A stretch of DNA of 64,000 nt from Flavobacterium crassostreae (lineage in GTDB: Bacteria; Bacteroidota; Bacteroidia; Flavobacteriales; Flavobacteriaceae), in the NCBI RefSeq assembly GCF_001831475.1, contig NZ_CP017688.1, positions 2,418,001-2,482,000 on the forward strand. Reading direction: 5' to 3'. A model generated the notes under the pieces. That model searched no databases, was not told the DNA's origin, and saw only the letters and a program-made list of their open reading frames with translations. This document shows, piece after piece, positions 9,518-17,840 of this stretch. The position numbers were made by a program, and so were the translations under genes. Numbering within the stretch: position 1 is the stretch's first letter; the number at the start of each line of letters is the position of its first letter.

Positions 9518-9804
9518 GTACCGAAAATTTAATTACCCTAAATACATTATGCCAACACTACAACCTAGAAATAACTTTCTTCACCGATTTAAAGGACCTT
9601 GGCTTGATTGCTATTCAAAACATAGAACAAACCCTGTATGTACATCAAGATGCTATCTATAAAGTAGAAAAAATAGTACGCATACACCAAGATCTAGAAG
9701 TCAATGTAGCAGGCATTGACGTTATTTTAAATCTTTTGAATAAAATAGAACTCTTGCAGAAAGAATTGACAGAAACTCAAAACAGCTTGCGTTTGTATCA
9801 ATAA
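9514..9804 (+). CDS. cbpM: CbpM-like chaperone modulator (MerR-type fold)
   Basis: 96 aa. The N-terminus (LITLNTLCQHYNLEITFFTDLKDLGLI) resembles a degenerate MerR helix-turn-helix, and the C-terminus is a coiled coil (LNLLNKIELLQKELTETQNSL). In E. coli, CbpM binds the J domain of CbpA and inhibits it. The 4-base overlap with the cbpA-like gene is the main support for this role. Confidence 0.82.
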   Translation: MSTENLITLNTLCQHYNLEITFFTDLKDLGLIAIQNIEQTLYVHQDAIYKVEKIVRIHQDLEVNVAGIDVILNLLNKIELLQKELTETQNSLRLYQ

Positions 9805-9952
9805 AGTAGCAATGCCCAAAGACACTGTCTAGATGGTATTGGTATTTAAAATATACGGATTAACAAGCTAAATTATACAAAATAGAAGAAAGAATCCCAT
9901 ACAAAATAAAAAACTTTTGTATTTTAACCGCCAAAAATACTACCTTACATCG

Positions 9953-9978
9953 CCACAATATTCAAAATAACATTGTGG
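9953..9978. promoter_or_regulatory. inverted repeat upstream of the antiporter gene
   Basis: CCACAAT (9953-9959) and ATTGTGG (9972-9978) are perfect inverted 7-mers with a 12-base spacer, ending 31 bases before the antiporter ATG. It could be an operator or a small leader hairpin. No regulator gene is adjacent. Confidence 0.3.
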
Positions 9979-10009
9979 TCAATAATGTAAAAAAATTAAA
10001 CCCTCTTGT

Positions 10010-11233
10010 ATGACAATTATAATTTCGCTTTGTCTTTTACTTTTAGTTGCTTATTTATTTGATCTTACAGCATCCAGAACCAAAATACCTTCTGTAATCC
10101 TCCTGCTTTTATTGGGATGGGTAGTTAGAGAAATCACTTTGCTATTTGATATAGAAATACCAGACCTAACCGCTACACTGCCCATCTTAGGAACAATAGG
10201 TTTGATACTTATTGTACTGGAAGGTTCCTTAGAACTAGAACTCAACAAATCTAAAATAGGCTTAATCAAAAAATCTTCTTTGGGAGCATTTTTACCCTTA
10301 ATGGTATTGGCATTTTCGTTGGCTTATTTATTACATTATTACGGTAATTATTCTTTCAAAGATAGCTTAGCCAATGCCATCCCATTCTGTGTTATTAGTA
10401 GTGCAATTGCTATTCCAAGTGTACGAAACTTAAGTTCCAATCAAAAAGAATTTATTATCTACGAAAGTAGTCTATCGGATATCTTTGGGGTGATTTTTTT
10501 CAATTTTATTGCTTTCAACACTAGTTTTGGACTAGAAACCTTTGGGTATTTTTGTCTAGAAATACTACTAATTATTGCCATTTCATTTGTAGCAACCATA
10601 CTACTTTCCTTTTTACTCAATAAAATTGACCACCACATTAAATTTGTGCCTATTGTATTGCTAATAATTTTGATTTATGAAGTTTCTAAAATATACCACC
10701 TACCTGCTTTAATATTTATTTTAGTTTTTGGACTCTCCATTGGCAACCTTGATGAATTAAATCATTATAAGTGGGCACAACGATTTAGACTAGACTTATT
10801 GAACAAAGAAGTTGCAAAATTCAAAGAATTGATCATTGAAGCTACTTTTTTAGTAAGAGCATTATTCTTCTTGTTATTTGGATATTTAATCAAAACCTCC
10901 GAAATAATAAATACCGAAACTCTAGTATGGGCTGTCGGAATTGTACTAATTTTATTCTTACTACGTCTGATCCAACTAAAAATATCTAAAATCCCGTTGT
11001 TTCCTTTACTGTTCGTAGCTCCAAGAGGGCTAATAACCATTCTTCTTTTTTTATCCATAGCACCCGAAAACACCATTGCTATAGTAAATAAATCGCTGAT
11101 TATTCAGGTAATTCTTTTGACTGCATTTATTATGATGTTAGGTTTGATGGTGACTGCAAAACAACAAGAAACCATACTAGAAGAAAAAAGAAAAGCCAAA
11201 GAAAAGGTCCTAAAAGAAACACCACTGACTTAG
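10010..11233 (+). CDS. CPA-family cation:proton antiporter
   Basis: 407 aa, hydrophobic throughout, with about 11-12 membrane helices. The N-terminus (LFDLTASRTKIPSVILLLLLGWVVRE) matches Na+/H+ exchanger-domain proteins, and EGSLELELNKSK follows the usual GLEL-like motif. The C-terminus has a short charged tail (EEKRKAKEKVLKE) and no TrkA/RCK domain. Such carriers exchange Na+ or K+ for protons across the inner membrane; the ion cannot be told from sequence. The gene is followed by a transposase remnant. Confidence 0.82.
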   Translation: MTIIISLCLLLLVAYLFDLTASRTKIPSVILLLLLGWVVREITLLFDIEIPDLTATLPILGTIGLILIVLEGSLELELNKSKIGLIKKSSLGAFLPLMVLAFSLAYLLHYYGNYSFKDSLANAIPFCVISSAIAIPSVRNLSSNQKEFIIYESSLSDIFGVIFFNFIAFNTSFGLETFGYFCLEILLIIAISFVATILLSFLLNKIDHHIKFVPIVLLIILIYEVSKIYHLPALIFILVFGLSIGNLDELNHYKWAQRFRLDLLNKEVAKFKELIIEATFLVRALFFLLFGYLIKTSEIINTETLVWAVGIVLILFLLRLIQLKISKIPLFPLLFVAPRGLITILLFLSIAPENTIAIVNKSLIIQVILLTAFIMMLGLMVTAKQQETILEEKRKAKEKVLKETPLT

Positions 11234-11235
11234 TG

Positions 11236-11571
11236 TATCTAAAATTGCACCAAAGCCAAGCTGTTTTTAAGACTCACTCTGCTTATCAACAAGTCCTTTT
11301 TCTGTTAGATTTAAATATTTTAATTTCATAGAATCATTCTGCAAGACTAATAGCTTCTGTTATTGAAAAATTAGAGATTCCAGATATTATTTCTCATTAT
11401 AAAGGAGGAAGCACTTGGGCTTACCATCCTAAAATGCTAATCAAGATAGTATTTTATGGCTATTTGAACCACACTTATTCTTGTCGAAAGATAGCCAAAT
11501 CGGTAAAGGAAAACATTTACTTTATGTGGCTTTCAGGCGAGCTCCCAAAGACAAACCCAGTACCCAAATAG
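11236..11571 (+). pseudogene. IS1182-like transposase remnant
   Basis: Frame 11236-11571 encodes an N-terminal transposase fragment. It includes the block SHYKGGSTWAYHPKMLIKIV, then FYGYLNHTYSCRKIAKSVKENIYFMWLSG, which is characteristic of IS1182/DUF772-type transposases. The frame has an internal TAG at 11329-11331 and loses homology after FMWLSG, so the catalytic region is gone. No terminal repeats were found. It lies immediately before the Crp-like gene, whose ATG follows the remnant's stop after one base. Confidence 0.8.
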
Positions 11572-11572
11572 C

Positions 11573-12079
11573 ATGAAAACACTTCTTGAACATTGCCATC
11601 AAACCCTAACCATAGAACGAAACCAATTTCTAAAAACCCCCGGAAGTATCGATACCAACCTGTATTACATCCAAAGCGGTAGCCTAAAAGTTTTTAGTAC
11701 CCACGATACCGAAGAACAAATAATTCGATTAGGATATAAAGAAAATTTCATTGTTTGCCTGGACTCTTTTTTGACCCAAAATCCTTCCCAACTGGGTATA
11801 CAAGCAATTAAAAAAACAACCCTAAAAGTATTTCCTAAAACCCAAATTGAGGATTTTCTAAAAACCCAAGCCAACCGCATTTTATGGATTAGCATTTTAG
11901 AAAACCTAGCCCTACAACAAATGGAGCGCGAAATAGACCTTCTCACAAATTCACCCCATCAAAGATACCTAAGAGTGCTCCACAGAAGCCCGCAGCTATT
12001 TCAAGAAATCCCAAACAAACACATTGCTAATTATTTAAGGATGACACCCGAAACCCTATCCAGATTAAAAAAATCTTGA
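11573..12079 (+). CDS. Crp/Fnr-family transcriptional regulator
   Basis: 168 aa. Residues 15-100 form a cyclic-nucleotide-binding-like beta roll (PGSIDTNLYYIQSGSLKVF). The C-terminus carries the short recognition segment IPNKHIANYLRMTPETLSRLKKS common in Bacteroidota Crp-like proteins. It stops right after that helix, slightly short of the usual 185-195 aa, so a truncated tail is possible. The upstream region is transposase debris, so its native promoter may have been lost or replaced. A DinB-like gene follows 54 bases later. Confidence 0.8.
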   Translation: MKTLLEHCHQTLTIERNQFLKTPGSIDTNLYYIQSGSLKVFSTHDTEEQIIRLGYKENFIVCLDSFLTQNPSQLGIQAIKKTTLKVFPKTQIEDFLKTQANRILWISILENLALQQMEREIDLLTNSPHQRYLRVLHRSPQLFQEIPNKHIANYLRMTPETLSRLKKS

Positions 12080-12133
12080 TTACAATCAAGATGAGCCTAA
12101 ATTATTTTATGGAGCTTTGTACCAAAAAAAGCC

Positions 12134-12712
12134 ATGATGGAATCCCAAAAACTAATTCAATTGTTAGTCGAGCAAACCAACCAAATTTGCCACCAAGCAG
12201 AAAACCTAAAACACCAAGACCTGCATCTACTAACCTGGAGAGAACACCAAAACTCTTGGAGTATTTTAGAATGCTTAGAACACCTAAACCGCTACGGCAA
12301 TTTTTACTTACCCGAAATAGAACGCAGTATAAACCACTCCAAAGCCTCCAAAGAATCTATTTTTAAAAGTGGTTTGTTTGGTAATTATTTTGCAAACAGC
12401 ATGTTACCCAAAAAAAATTTTCGTAAAATAAAGACCTTTAAAGACAAAAATCCCTTAAATGCAAAACTGGACAAAACCGTTATAGAACAATTTATTGCCC
12501 AACAAAAACAACTTTTAGAACTGCTAAACCAATCCAAAAACGTGAGTTTAAACCAAACCAAGGTAAAAATCTCTATTTCTAGCTTAATAAAACTCCAATT
12601 AGGAGACTGTTTTCGTTTTTACATCAACCACATGATCCGACATCTAAGCCAAATACAAAACACACACAATACCTACAAACAAATGGTTTTAAACCCGCCC
12701 CAGACACCCTGA
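12134..12712 (+). CDS. DinB-like putative metal-dependent protein
   Basis: 192 aa, predicted helical, with the DinB_2 pattern: an early His in WSILECLEHLNRYGNFYLPEI and a late paired-His segment NHMIRHLSQIQ. DinB-superfamily proteins are four-helix bundles that bind a metal with three His; several act as thiol S-transferases, but most are uncharacterised. ATG-ATG at 12134/12137 gives two possible starts. It probably shares a transcript with the Crp-like gene. Confidence 0.75.
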   Translation: MMESQKLIQLLVEQTNQICHQAENLKHQDLHLLTWREHQNSWSILECLEHLNRYGNFYLPEIERSINHSKASKESIFKSGLFGNYFANSMLPKKNFRKIKTFKDKNPLNAKLDKTVIEQFIAQQKQLLELLNQSKNVSLNQTKVKISISSLIKLQLGDCFRFYINHMIRHLSQIQNTHNTYKQMVLNPPQTP

Positions 12713-12792
12713 TTTTTTAACTAAACCTAGTCTGGATAGCTCTACAACAAAGTGTATTGGGGATTTGCTAGAATGTCTTGGTTTTTTTTTGT

Positions 12793-12800
12793 TATTTTTG
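12793..12800 (+). promoter_or_regulatory. TAnnTTTG element almost touching the DUF2520 start
   Basis: TATTTTTG ends only 4 bases before ATG 12805. With the usual distance from the -7 element to the start of transcription, the mRNA would begin at or next to the A of the ATG, giving a leaderless transcript. Confidence 0.45.
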
Positions 12801-12804
12801 CCCT

Positions 12805-13578
12805 ATGATTAAAGTTATTATTATAGGATCCGGAAATGTTGCACAACATTTAATAAACGCTTTTCAAACCACACAAAACAGCGGCCACCCGATAGAACTG
12901 GTGCAGGTCTATGCCCGCAACAAAGAAACGCTATTGCATTTGGTAGCTCCTAACAAAATCACCACTAATTATTCGGATTTACAAGAGGCCCATTTGTATA
13001 TTCTGGCTGTTTCGGACGATGCATTGCCAGAGGTTTCTAACGCATTGCCATTTAGCAATCGGTTGGTGGCGCATACTTCGGGTAGTGCGCCAATAACGGT
13101 TTTAAATGACCGCAACAAGAGAGCGGTTTTTTACCCATTACAAACCTTTACCAAAAACAAAGCCATTACTTTTAAAACCATACCAATTTGTTTAGAGACC
13201 GAGAATAGTGCGGATTTTGAAACAGTAAAACAAATAGCAAGCCTACTATCTGACCAAGCCATCGCAATAAACTCCCAACAACGCAAAGCACTGCATGTGG
13301 CGGCCGTTTTTGCAAATAATTTTACCAATCATTTGTACCAACTAGCTAATGCTATTTGCCAAGAGCACCAAGTTCCTTTTGGTATTTTAGAGCCTTTAAT
13401 TCAAGAAACTGCTCAAAAAATCCAGCATATAACACCTCAACAAGCACAAACAGGACCCGCAAAACGCAAGGATGCAACCACCATTGAGGCGCATTTGGAA
13501 TTTTTGACAGATCAAAACCAACAAAATATATATACACTACTAACACAATCAATACAAAAAAATGGCAAAAAGTTATAA
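12805..13578 (+). CDS. Rossmann-fold and DUF2520-domain protein
   Basis: 257 aa from ATG 12805. The longer frame from 12778 adds nine residues lying across the promoter. The N-terminal NAD(P)-binding motif is IIIGSGNVAQHLINAF, followed by a ProC/6PGDH-like core (HTSGSAPITVL, VFYPLQTF). The C-terminal DUF2520 helical domain contains HVAAVFANNFTNHLY. The family resembles F420-dependent NADP oxidoreductases but has no proven reaction. It overlaps kdsC by 17 bases and is the first gene of a four-gene operon. Confidence 0.85.
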   Translation: MIKVIIIGSGNVAQHLINAFQTTQNSGHPIELVQVYARNKETLLHLVAPNKITTNYSDLQEAHLYILAVSDDALPEVSNALPFSNRLVAHTSGSAPITVLNDRNKRAVFYPLQTFTKNKAITFKTIPICLETENSADFETVKQIASLLSDQAIAINSQQRKALHVAAVFANNFTNHLYQLANAICQEHQVPFGILEPLIQETAQKIQHITPQQAQTGPAKRKDATTIEAHLEFLTDQNQQNIYTLLTQSIQKNGKKL

Positions 13579-14089
13579 AGAATTAATGAATGACATCACT
13601 ACCTTTATCTTTGATATAGATGGCGTACTTACAGACAGTGCCGTATTTATAACCACCCAAGGAGAAATGCTACGCACCATGAATGTCCGAGACGGCTATG
13701 CCATGAAAGCAGCCATAGAAAACGGCTACAACGTATGTGTTATTTCTGGAGGTAGCAACGAAGGAGTTCGGGTACGTTTGCGCAATTTGGGCATTACAGA
13801 CATTCATTTAGGCACTCCAGATAAGGTAGCAACCTTCAAAGAATATATAGAACTGTACCACATCAATCCAGAATCGGTTTTGTATATGGGAGATGATATT
13901 CCGGATTATCATGTAATGCAACTTGTTGGGCTACCAAGCTGTCCGCAAGATGCCGCAGCAGAGATAAAAAACATTGCCACCTACATCTCGCACAAAAACG
14001 GTGGCAAAGGCGCAGCTCGGGATGTGATCGAACAAGTGATGAAAGTGCAAGGAAAATGGATGACCCATTTTGATGGCCAACACGATTAA
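13562..14089 (+). CDS. kdsC: KdsC-like 3-deoxy-D-manno-octulosonate 8-phosphate phosphatase
   Basis: 175 aa C0-type HAD phosphatase. The nucleophile motif is FDIDGVLTD (D18, D20), then VISGGSNEGVRVRLRNLGI (motif II) and YMGDDIPD (motif III). The short cap-free length and the R-x-R-L-R-N-L-G-I segment fit KdsC, which makes KDO for LPS. The second operon gene, overlapping DUF2520 by 17 bases. KdsC is favoured over the related YrbI-like phosphatases by length and context. Confidence 0.85.
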   Translation: MAKSYKELMNDITTFIFDIDGVLTDSAVFITTQGEMLRTMNVRDGYAMKAAIENGYNVCVISGGSNEGVRVRLRNLGITDIHLGTPDKVATFKEYIELYHINPESVLYMGDDIPDYHVMQLVGLPSCPQDAAAEIKNIATYISHKNGGKGAARDVIEQVMKVQGKWMTHFDGQHD

Positions 14090-14144
14090 ACTTTTAAATA
14101 AGGCAACAACAACCTCTTTATCTCCCCTTAAAGGATCCTTTAAA

Positions 14145-15071
14145 ATGAATTTTTTACAACTCATCCGATACAAAAACCTTCTAATGCTTGCTTTTATGCA
14201 ATTGCTTTTTAGGTATGGTTTTTTAAACTTACAAAACATTCCTTTGGCATTAACAACCTTACAATACCTACTATTGGTACTCTCAACGGTATTGCTTGCT
14301 GCAGCTGGATATGTGATTAACAATATTTTTGATCAAGATACAGACCTAACCAACAAACCACAGGAGGTTATTGTAGGCCAAAAAATTTCAGAAACCAATG
14401 CCTATACTATCTATATGGTTCTCAACAGTATTGGGGTTGCAATTGGTTTTTATCTCTCTAATGTTATAAACAAACCTAGCTTTGCGGTTTTGTTTATTTT
14501 AATTGCAGCTACACTGTACCTATATGCCTCTAGTTTAAAACAAATGGCTGTAATTGGCAACTTAGTGGTAGCTATATTGCTGTCTTTTAGCATTCTTATA
14601 ATAGGAATTTTTGATCTATTTCCGGCTATTAACCCACAGAACCAAACTGCAATGGCTAGTTTTTTTGCCATTTTGATAGATTATGCCGTATTTGCATTTA
14701 TGATTAATTTTATTAGAGAAATAGTCAAAGATCTTGAAGACCACAACGGAGATTACCAACAAGCAATGCGCACCTTACCGATTGTTTTAGGTATCCAGCG
14801 AACCCAAAAGATTGTCTTTGTTTTGAGTTGCATACCCATTATTTGCCTCTTGGTATATAGCTACAATTATCTTGTGAATAACCATCTTTTTGTTGCTACG
14901 GCCTATAGTTTTGTAGCACTAATAGGACCAATGGCTGTTTTTAGTATCAAAATACTAACGGCCAAAACCCAAAAAGACTTTAATGAATTAAGTACTTTAT
15001 TAAAATGGATTTTATTTTTCGGAATTGTATCTATTGCTGTAATCACCTTTAATATCCAACACCATGCTTAG
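14145..15071 (+). CDS. UbiA-family prenyltransferase
   Basis: 308 aa from ATG 14145, where the text becomes MNFLQLIRYKNLLMLAFMQL, a typical start for this family; an upstream ATG at 14073 would overlap kdsC. Nine hydrophobic helices are expected. The first Asp-rich motif is NNIFDQDTD (UbiA N-D-xx-D-xx-D). The second region reads REIVKDLEDHNGD. Integral membrane enzymes of this type prenylate an aromatic or glycerol phosphate acceptor. Flavobacterial members are often named geranylgeranylglycerol-phosphate geranylgeranyltransferase, but the acceptor is unproven. It overlaps maf by 8 bases. Confidence 0.83.
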   Translation: MNFLQLIRYKNLLMLAFMQLLFRYGFLNLQNIPLALTTLQYLLLVLSTVLLAAAGYVINNIFDQDTDLTNKPQEVIVGQKISETNAYTIYMVLNSIGVAIGFYLSNVINKPSFAVLFILIAATLYLYASSLKQMAVIGNLVVAILLSFSILIIGIFDLFPAINPQNQTAMASFFAILIDYAVFAFMINFIREIVKDLEDHNGDYQQAMRTLPIVLGIQRTQKIVFVLSCIPIICLLVYSYNYLVNNHLFVATAYSFVALIGPMAVFSIKILTAKTQKDFNELSTLLKWILFFGIVSIAVITFNIQHHA

Positions 15072-15648
15072 AAACAAACTTCAGAATTACAACCTAATCT
15101 TGGCTTCGGGATCTCCCAGAAGACAACAGTTTTTTAGAGATCTAGATCTGGACTTTGAAATACGCTTGAAAGAAATAGAAGAGGTTTATCCTCCAGAATT
15201 AAAAGGGGCCGAAATCACCGATTTTTTGGCAAAATTAAAATCCAATGCCTTTGAAGGAACCTTAAAAGAAAAGGATATTTTGATTACCAGCGATACCATA
15301 GTTTGGCACAACGGTAAGGCTTTGGGCAAACCAAAAGACAAAGAAGATGCTTTTGGTATTTTAAAATCATTAGCCAATGCCACACATGAAGTAATTACAT
15401 CGGTTTGCTTTAAAACTGTAAACCAAACCACTGTATTGCATGAAACCACCAAGGTAACCTTTAGTTCCATCTCAGACGAAGCTATTTTGTATTATATAGA
15501 AAACTACCAACCCTATGACAAAGCCGGCGCTTACGGAATTCAAGAATGGATTGGTTGGGTAGCGGTTTCTAAAATTGAAGGTTCTTATGCCAACGTTATG
15601 GGGATGCCTCTAGATAAAGTATATGCCTATTTATTAAACCTAGCTTAA
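15064..15648 (+). CDS. maf: Maf-family nucleoside triphosphate pyrophosphatase
   Basis: 194 aa. The Maf signature LASGSPRRQQFF is near the N-terminus, followed by ITSDTIVWHNGKALGKP with the catalytic Asp, and by AGAYGIQEWIGWVAVSKIEGSYANVMGMP (split YhdE/YceF-type motif). Maf proteins hydrolyse non-canonical or modified NTPs and affect septum formation. Last gene of the DUF2520-kdsC-ubiA-maf operon. The following 239 bases hold no recognisable gene. Confidence 0.92.
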   Translation: MLRNKLQNYNLILASGSPRRQQFFRDLDLDFEIRLKEIEEVYPPELKGAEITDFLAKLKSNAFEGTLKEKDILITSDTIVWHNGKALGKPKDKEDAFGILKSLANATHEVITSVCFKTVNQTTVLHETTKVTFSSISDEAILYYIENYQPYDKAGAYGIQEWIGWVAVSKIEGSYANVMGMPLDKVYAYLLNLA

Positions 15649-15887
15649 AATGGCTACCAATTTTATAACCCATTACAGCCATGAAGTTTTAGGGACTGGT
15701 TGTACCGTAATTAGTTACCTATTTTTGCGCATACTGGTAGCCATAGTAGCGTAACGTTAGTACTCAAGCCACGGAGAGTAAAATAGTATTTTATAATAAT
15801 GACAATACCGTTATTGATCCAGACCATCCACAATAACAGAGTTAAAATACTGGTTAGTAACCAAAATAAATTATTACGCTAGAGCAA

Positions 15888-17720
15888 ATGGGCTTACAAA
15901 ATATAAAAATACTTTTTGGGCTCTTTTTTTTCTTATGCTATCAATGCGTTTTTTCTCAAGATAAAACCCTTCAAAAAAAGGTAACACCAAAAGACAGCAC
16001 CGAAATTTACAAAGACATTCATCACTATTCCAAAAAAAACAAAATCACTACCGCTTTATACAAATTAGTTTTTAGACCTATAAAATCACACCGAAAAACA
16101 CCCGAAACCAACCAACCCGAGAAACAAAACCTAGCCCAAGGCAAAATAATTCGAAAAATAACGGTAGTAACCCTAGATCCCTTTGGTTATTCGGACTCAG
16201 ACAGCACCCAAACACACAACAATTGGTACGAAAACCTCGGAAATAGATTGCATCTAAAATCCAAGAAATTTGCCATAAAGAACTTGCTTCTCTTTAAAAA
16301 AAACACCCCTTATAACTCCTTAAAAATAGAAGAAACTGCACGTATCCTACGTTCTCAAAAATTTGTAAACCGAGTGACCATATCCGAAAAAATAACTGGT
16401 CCAACAGCAGATTCTGTAGATATAACCATCCGAGTGTTAGACTCATGGACCACCCAACCCCGATTTGCGATTTCGAGTTCTACATTGCGCCTGGGATTAA
16501 ACGAGAGAAGTTTTTTGGGTACCGGACAGCAGTTTAATTACCGACTTACAAATCGTTTTGAAGACCAAAAAAAAGCACACCAATTTGCCTATACCATCCC
16601 TAATATTCGGAACAGTTTTGTGCATACAGCACTAAAATACCAAGTAGATTTAAATGGCTTTTATAATAAAGAAATTGCTATGGAACGGCCTTTTTATTCC
16701 CCATTTGCTAAATGGGCAGGAGGTTTTTATTTAGGACAACGGTTCAAAAAAGATTCTCTACAAACTGTTAATTCTGGCTCGTTACTACAAAATTTTAAAT
16801 ACAGCACGCAAAATTTTTGGACCGCCAAAGCGGTATCTATTTTTAATAAAAATACGCCAGATAACCTAACAAGTCGCCTTATTTTATCGGCACGTTATTT
16901 AAACATTAAGTATAACCAAAGCCCTATTGCAATAGCAGATCCACTACATTTTTATGGCTCAGAACAACAAATATTAGTCGGTATAGGGATCAATACTCGA
17001 AAATTTGTAAAAGAAAGATACCTATTTAAAAACGGAATTATTGAAGATGTTCCAATTGGCAGAATATACGGCATCACCACTGGATATCAATATAAAAACA
17101 ACCAATGGAGACCTTATTTAGGCGCACAAATTTCGTTTGGCAATTACCATCCTTGGGGCTTTTTGAGCACTAATTTAGAAGCTGGTAGTTTTTTTAGTAA
17201 TTCCAAAACAGAACAAACCGCATTTACTTTTCAGGCACACTACTTTACGAACCTTTTCACAATTGGAAAATGGCATTTGAGGCAGTTTATCAAACCTCAA
17301 ATTACAATTGGTTTACACCGAAAAGACATCCTTGGCGATTTGCTTAATATAAATGAAGATAACGGTATTCTTGGTTTCTATAGTCCATTATATGGCAACA
17401 AAAAAGCCGTCATTACCTTACAAACCCAAACCTATGCTCCTAGAGAGATTATTGGTTTTAGACTAAACCCGTATTTTAATTACACCCTAGCTGCTTTGGG
17501 TGGTGCTACAACTAAAACAAAAGCCTATTCTAAATTAGGTATTGGCATTCTACTAACTAATGATTATTTGGTTTTTAGCTCTTTGCAACTATCGTTTTCG
17601 TATTATCCCAAAATTCCTTTAGAAGGAACTAATATATTTAAAACCAATACTTTTGAAAGTACGGATTTTGGACTACAAAGTTTTGAACTAGCAGAGCCAA
17701 AAACCGTTAGCTACAAATAG
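15888..17720 (+). CDS. POTRA/beta-barrel outer membrane protein, BamA-like
   Basis: 610 aa with a signal peptide (LFGLFFFLCYQCVFSQ). Residues 85-190 look like POTRA units (KIIRKITVVTLDPFGY; NTPYNSLKIEETARILRSQKFVNRVTI). The rest has alternating beta-strand character typical of a 16-strand barrel (LSARYLNIKYNQSP, GITTGYQYKNNQWRPYLG). It is shorter and more diverged than BamA, and the final residues (PKTVSYK) lack the usual terminal aromatic. A role in outer-membrane insertion or translocation is inferred from fold only. Confidence 0.7.
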   Translation: MGLQNIKILFGLFFFLCYQCVFSQDKTLQKKVTPKDSTEIYKDIHHYSKKNKITTALYKLVFRPIKSHRKTPETNQPEKQNLAQGKIIRKITVVTLDPFGYSDSDSTQTHNNWYENLGNRLHLKSKKFAIKNLLLFKKNTPYNSLKIEETARILRSQKFVNRVTISEKITGPTADSVDITIRVLDSWTTQPRFAISSSTLRLGLNERSFLGTGQQFNYRLTNRFEDQKKAHQFAYTIPNIRNSFVHTALKYQVDLNGFYNKEIAMERPFYSPFAKWAGGFYLGQRFKKDSLQTVNSGSLLQNFKYSTQNFWTAKAVSIFNKNTPDNLTSRLILSARYLNIKYNQSPIAIADPLHFYGSEQQILVGIGINTRKFVKERYLFKNGIIEDVPIGRIYGITTGYQYKNNQWRPYLGAQISFGNYHPWGFLSTNLEAGSFFSNSKTEQTAFTFQAHYFTNLFTIGKWHLRQFIKPQITIGLHRKDILGDLLNINEDNGILGFYSPLYGNKKAVITLQTQTYAPREIIGFRLNPYFNYTLAALGGATTKTKAYSKLGIGILLTNDYLVFSSLQLSFSYYPKIPLEGTNIFKTNTFESTDFGLQSFELAEPKTVSYK

Positions 17721-17805
17721 CATTTCTTTTTGTTAAAAAAAACAACTAATCGTTCGGATTTATAAAATAAAAAAAACAGAATATATTGCTTAAAAAAATT
17801 ATTAC

Positions 17806-17813
17806 TACATTTG
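17806..17813 (+). promoter_or_regulatory. TAnnTTTG promoter for the PIG-L/symporter operon
   Basis: TACATTTG with TTG at 17785-17787, 18 bases upstream, both close to the Bacteroidota consensus. It lies 27 bases before the start chosen at 17841. Confidence 0.55.
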
Positions 17814-17840
17814 ATTTTATTGCCAATTAATTTTAAAAAA

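Noticed and set aside
15650..15754. 34-codon frame starting one base after the maf stop
   Set aside because: The position suggests coupling, but the sequence has no clear helix or family pattern and the region downstream is non-coding; too short to support.
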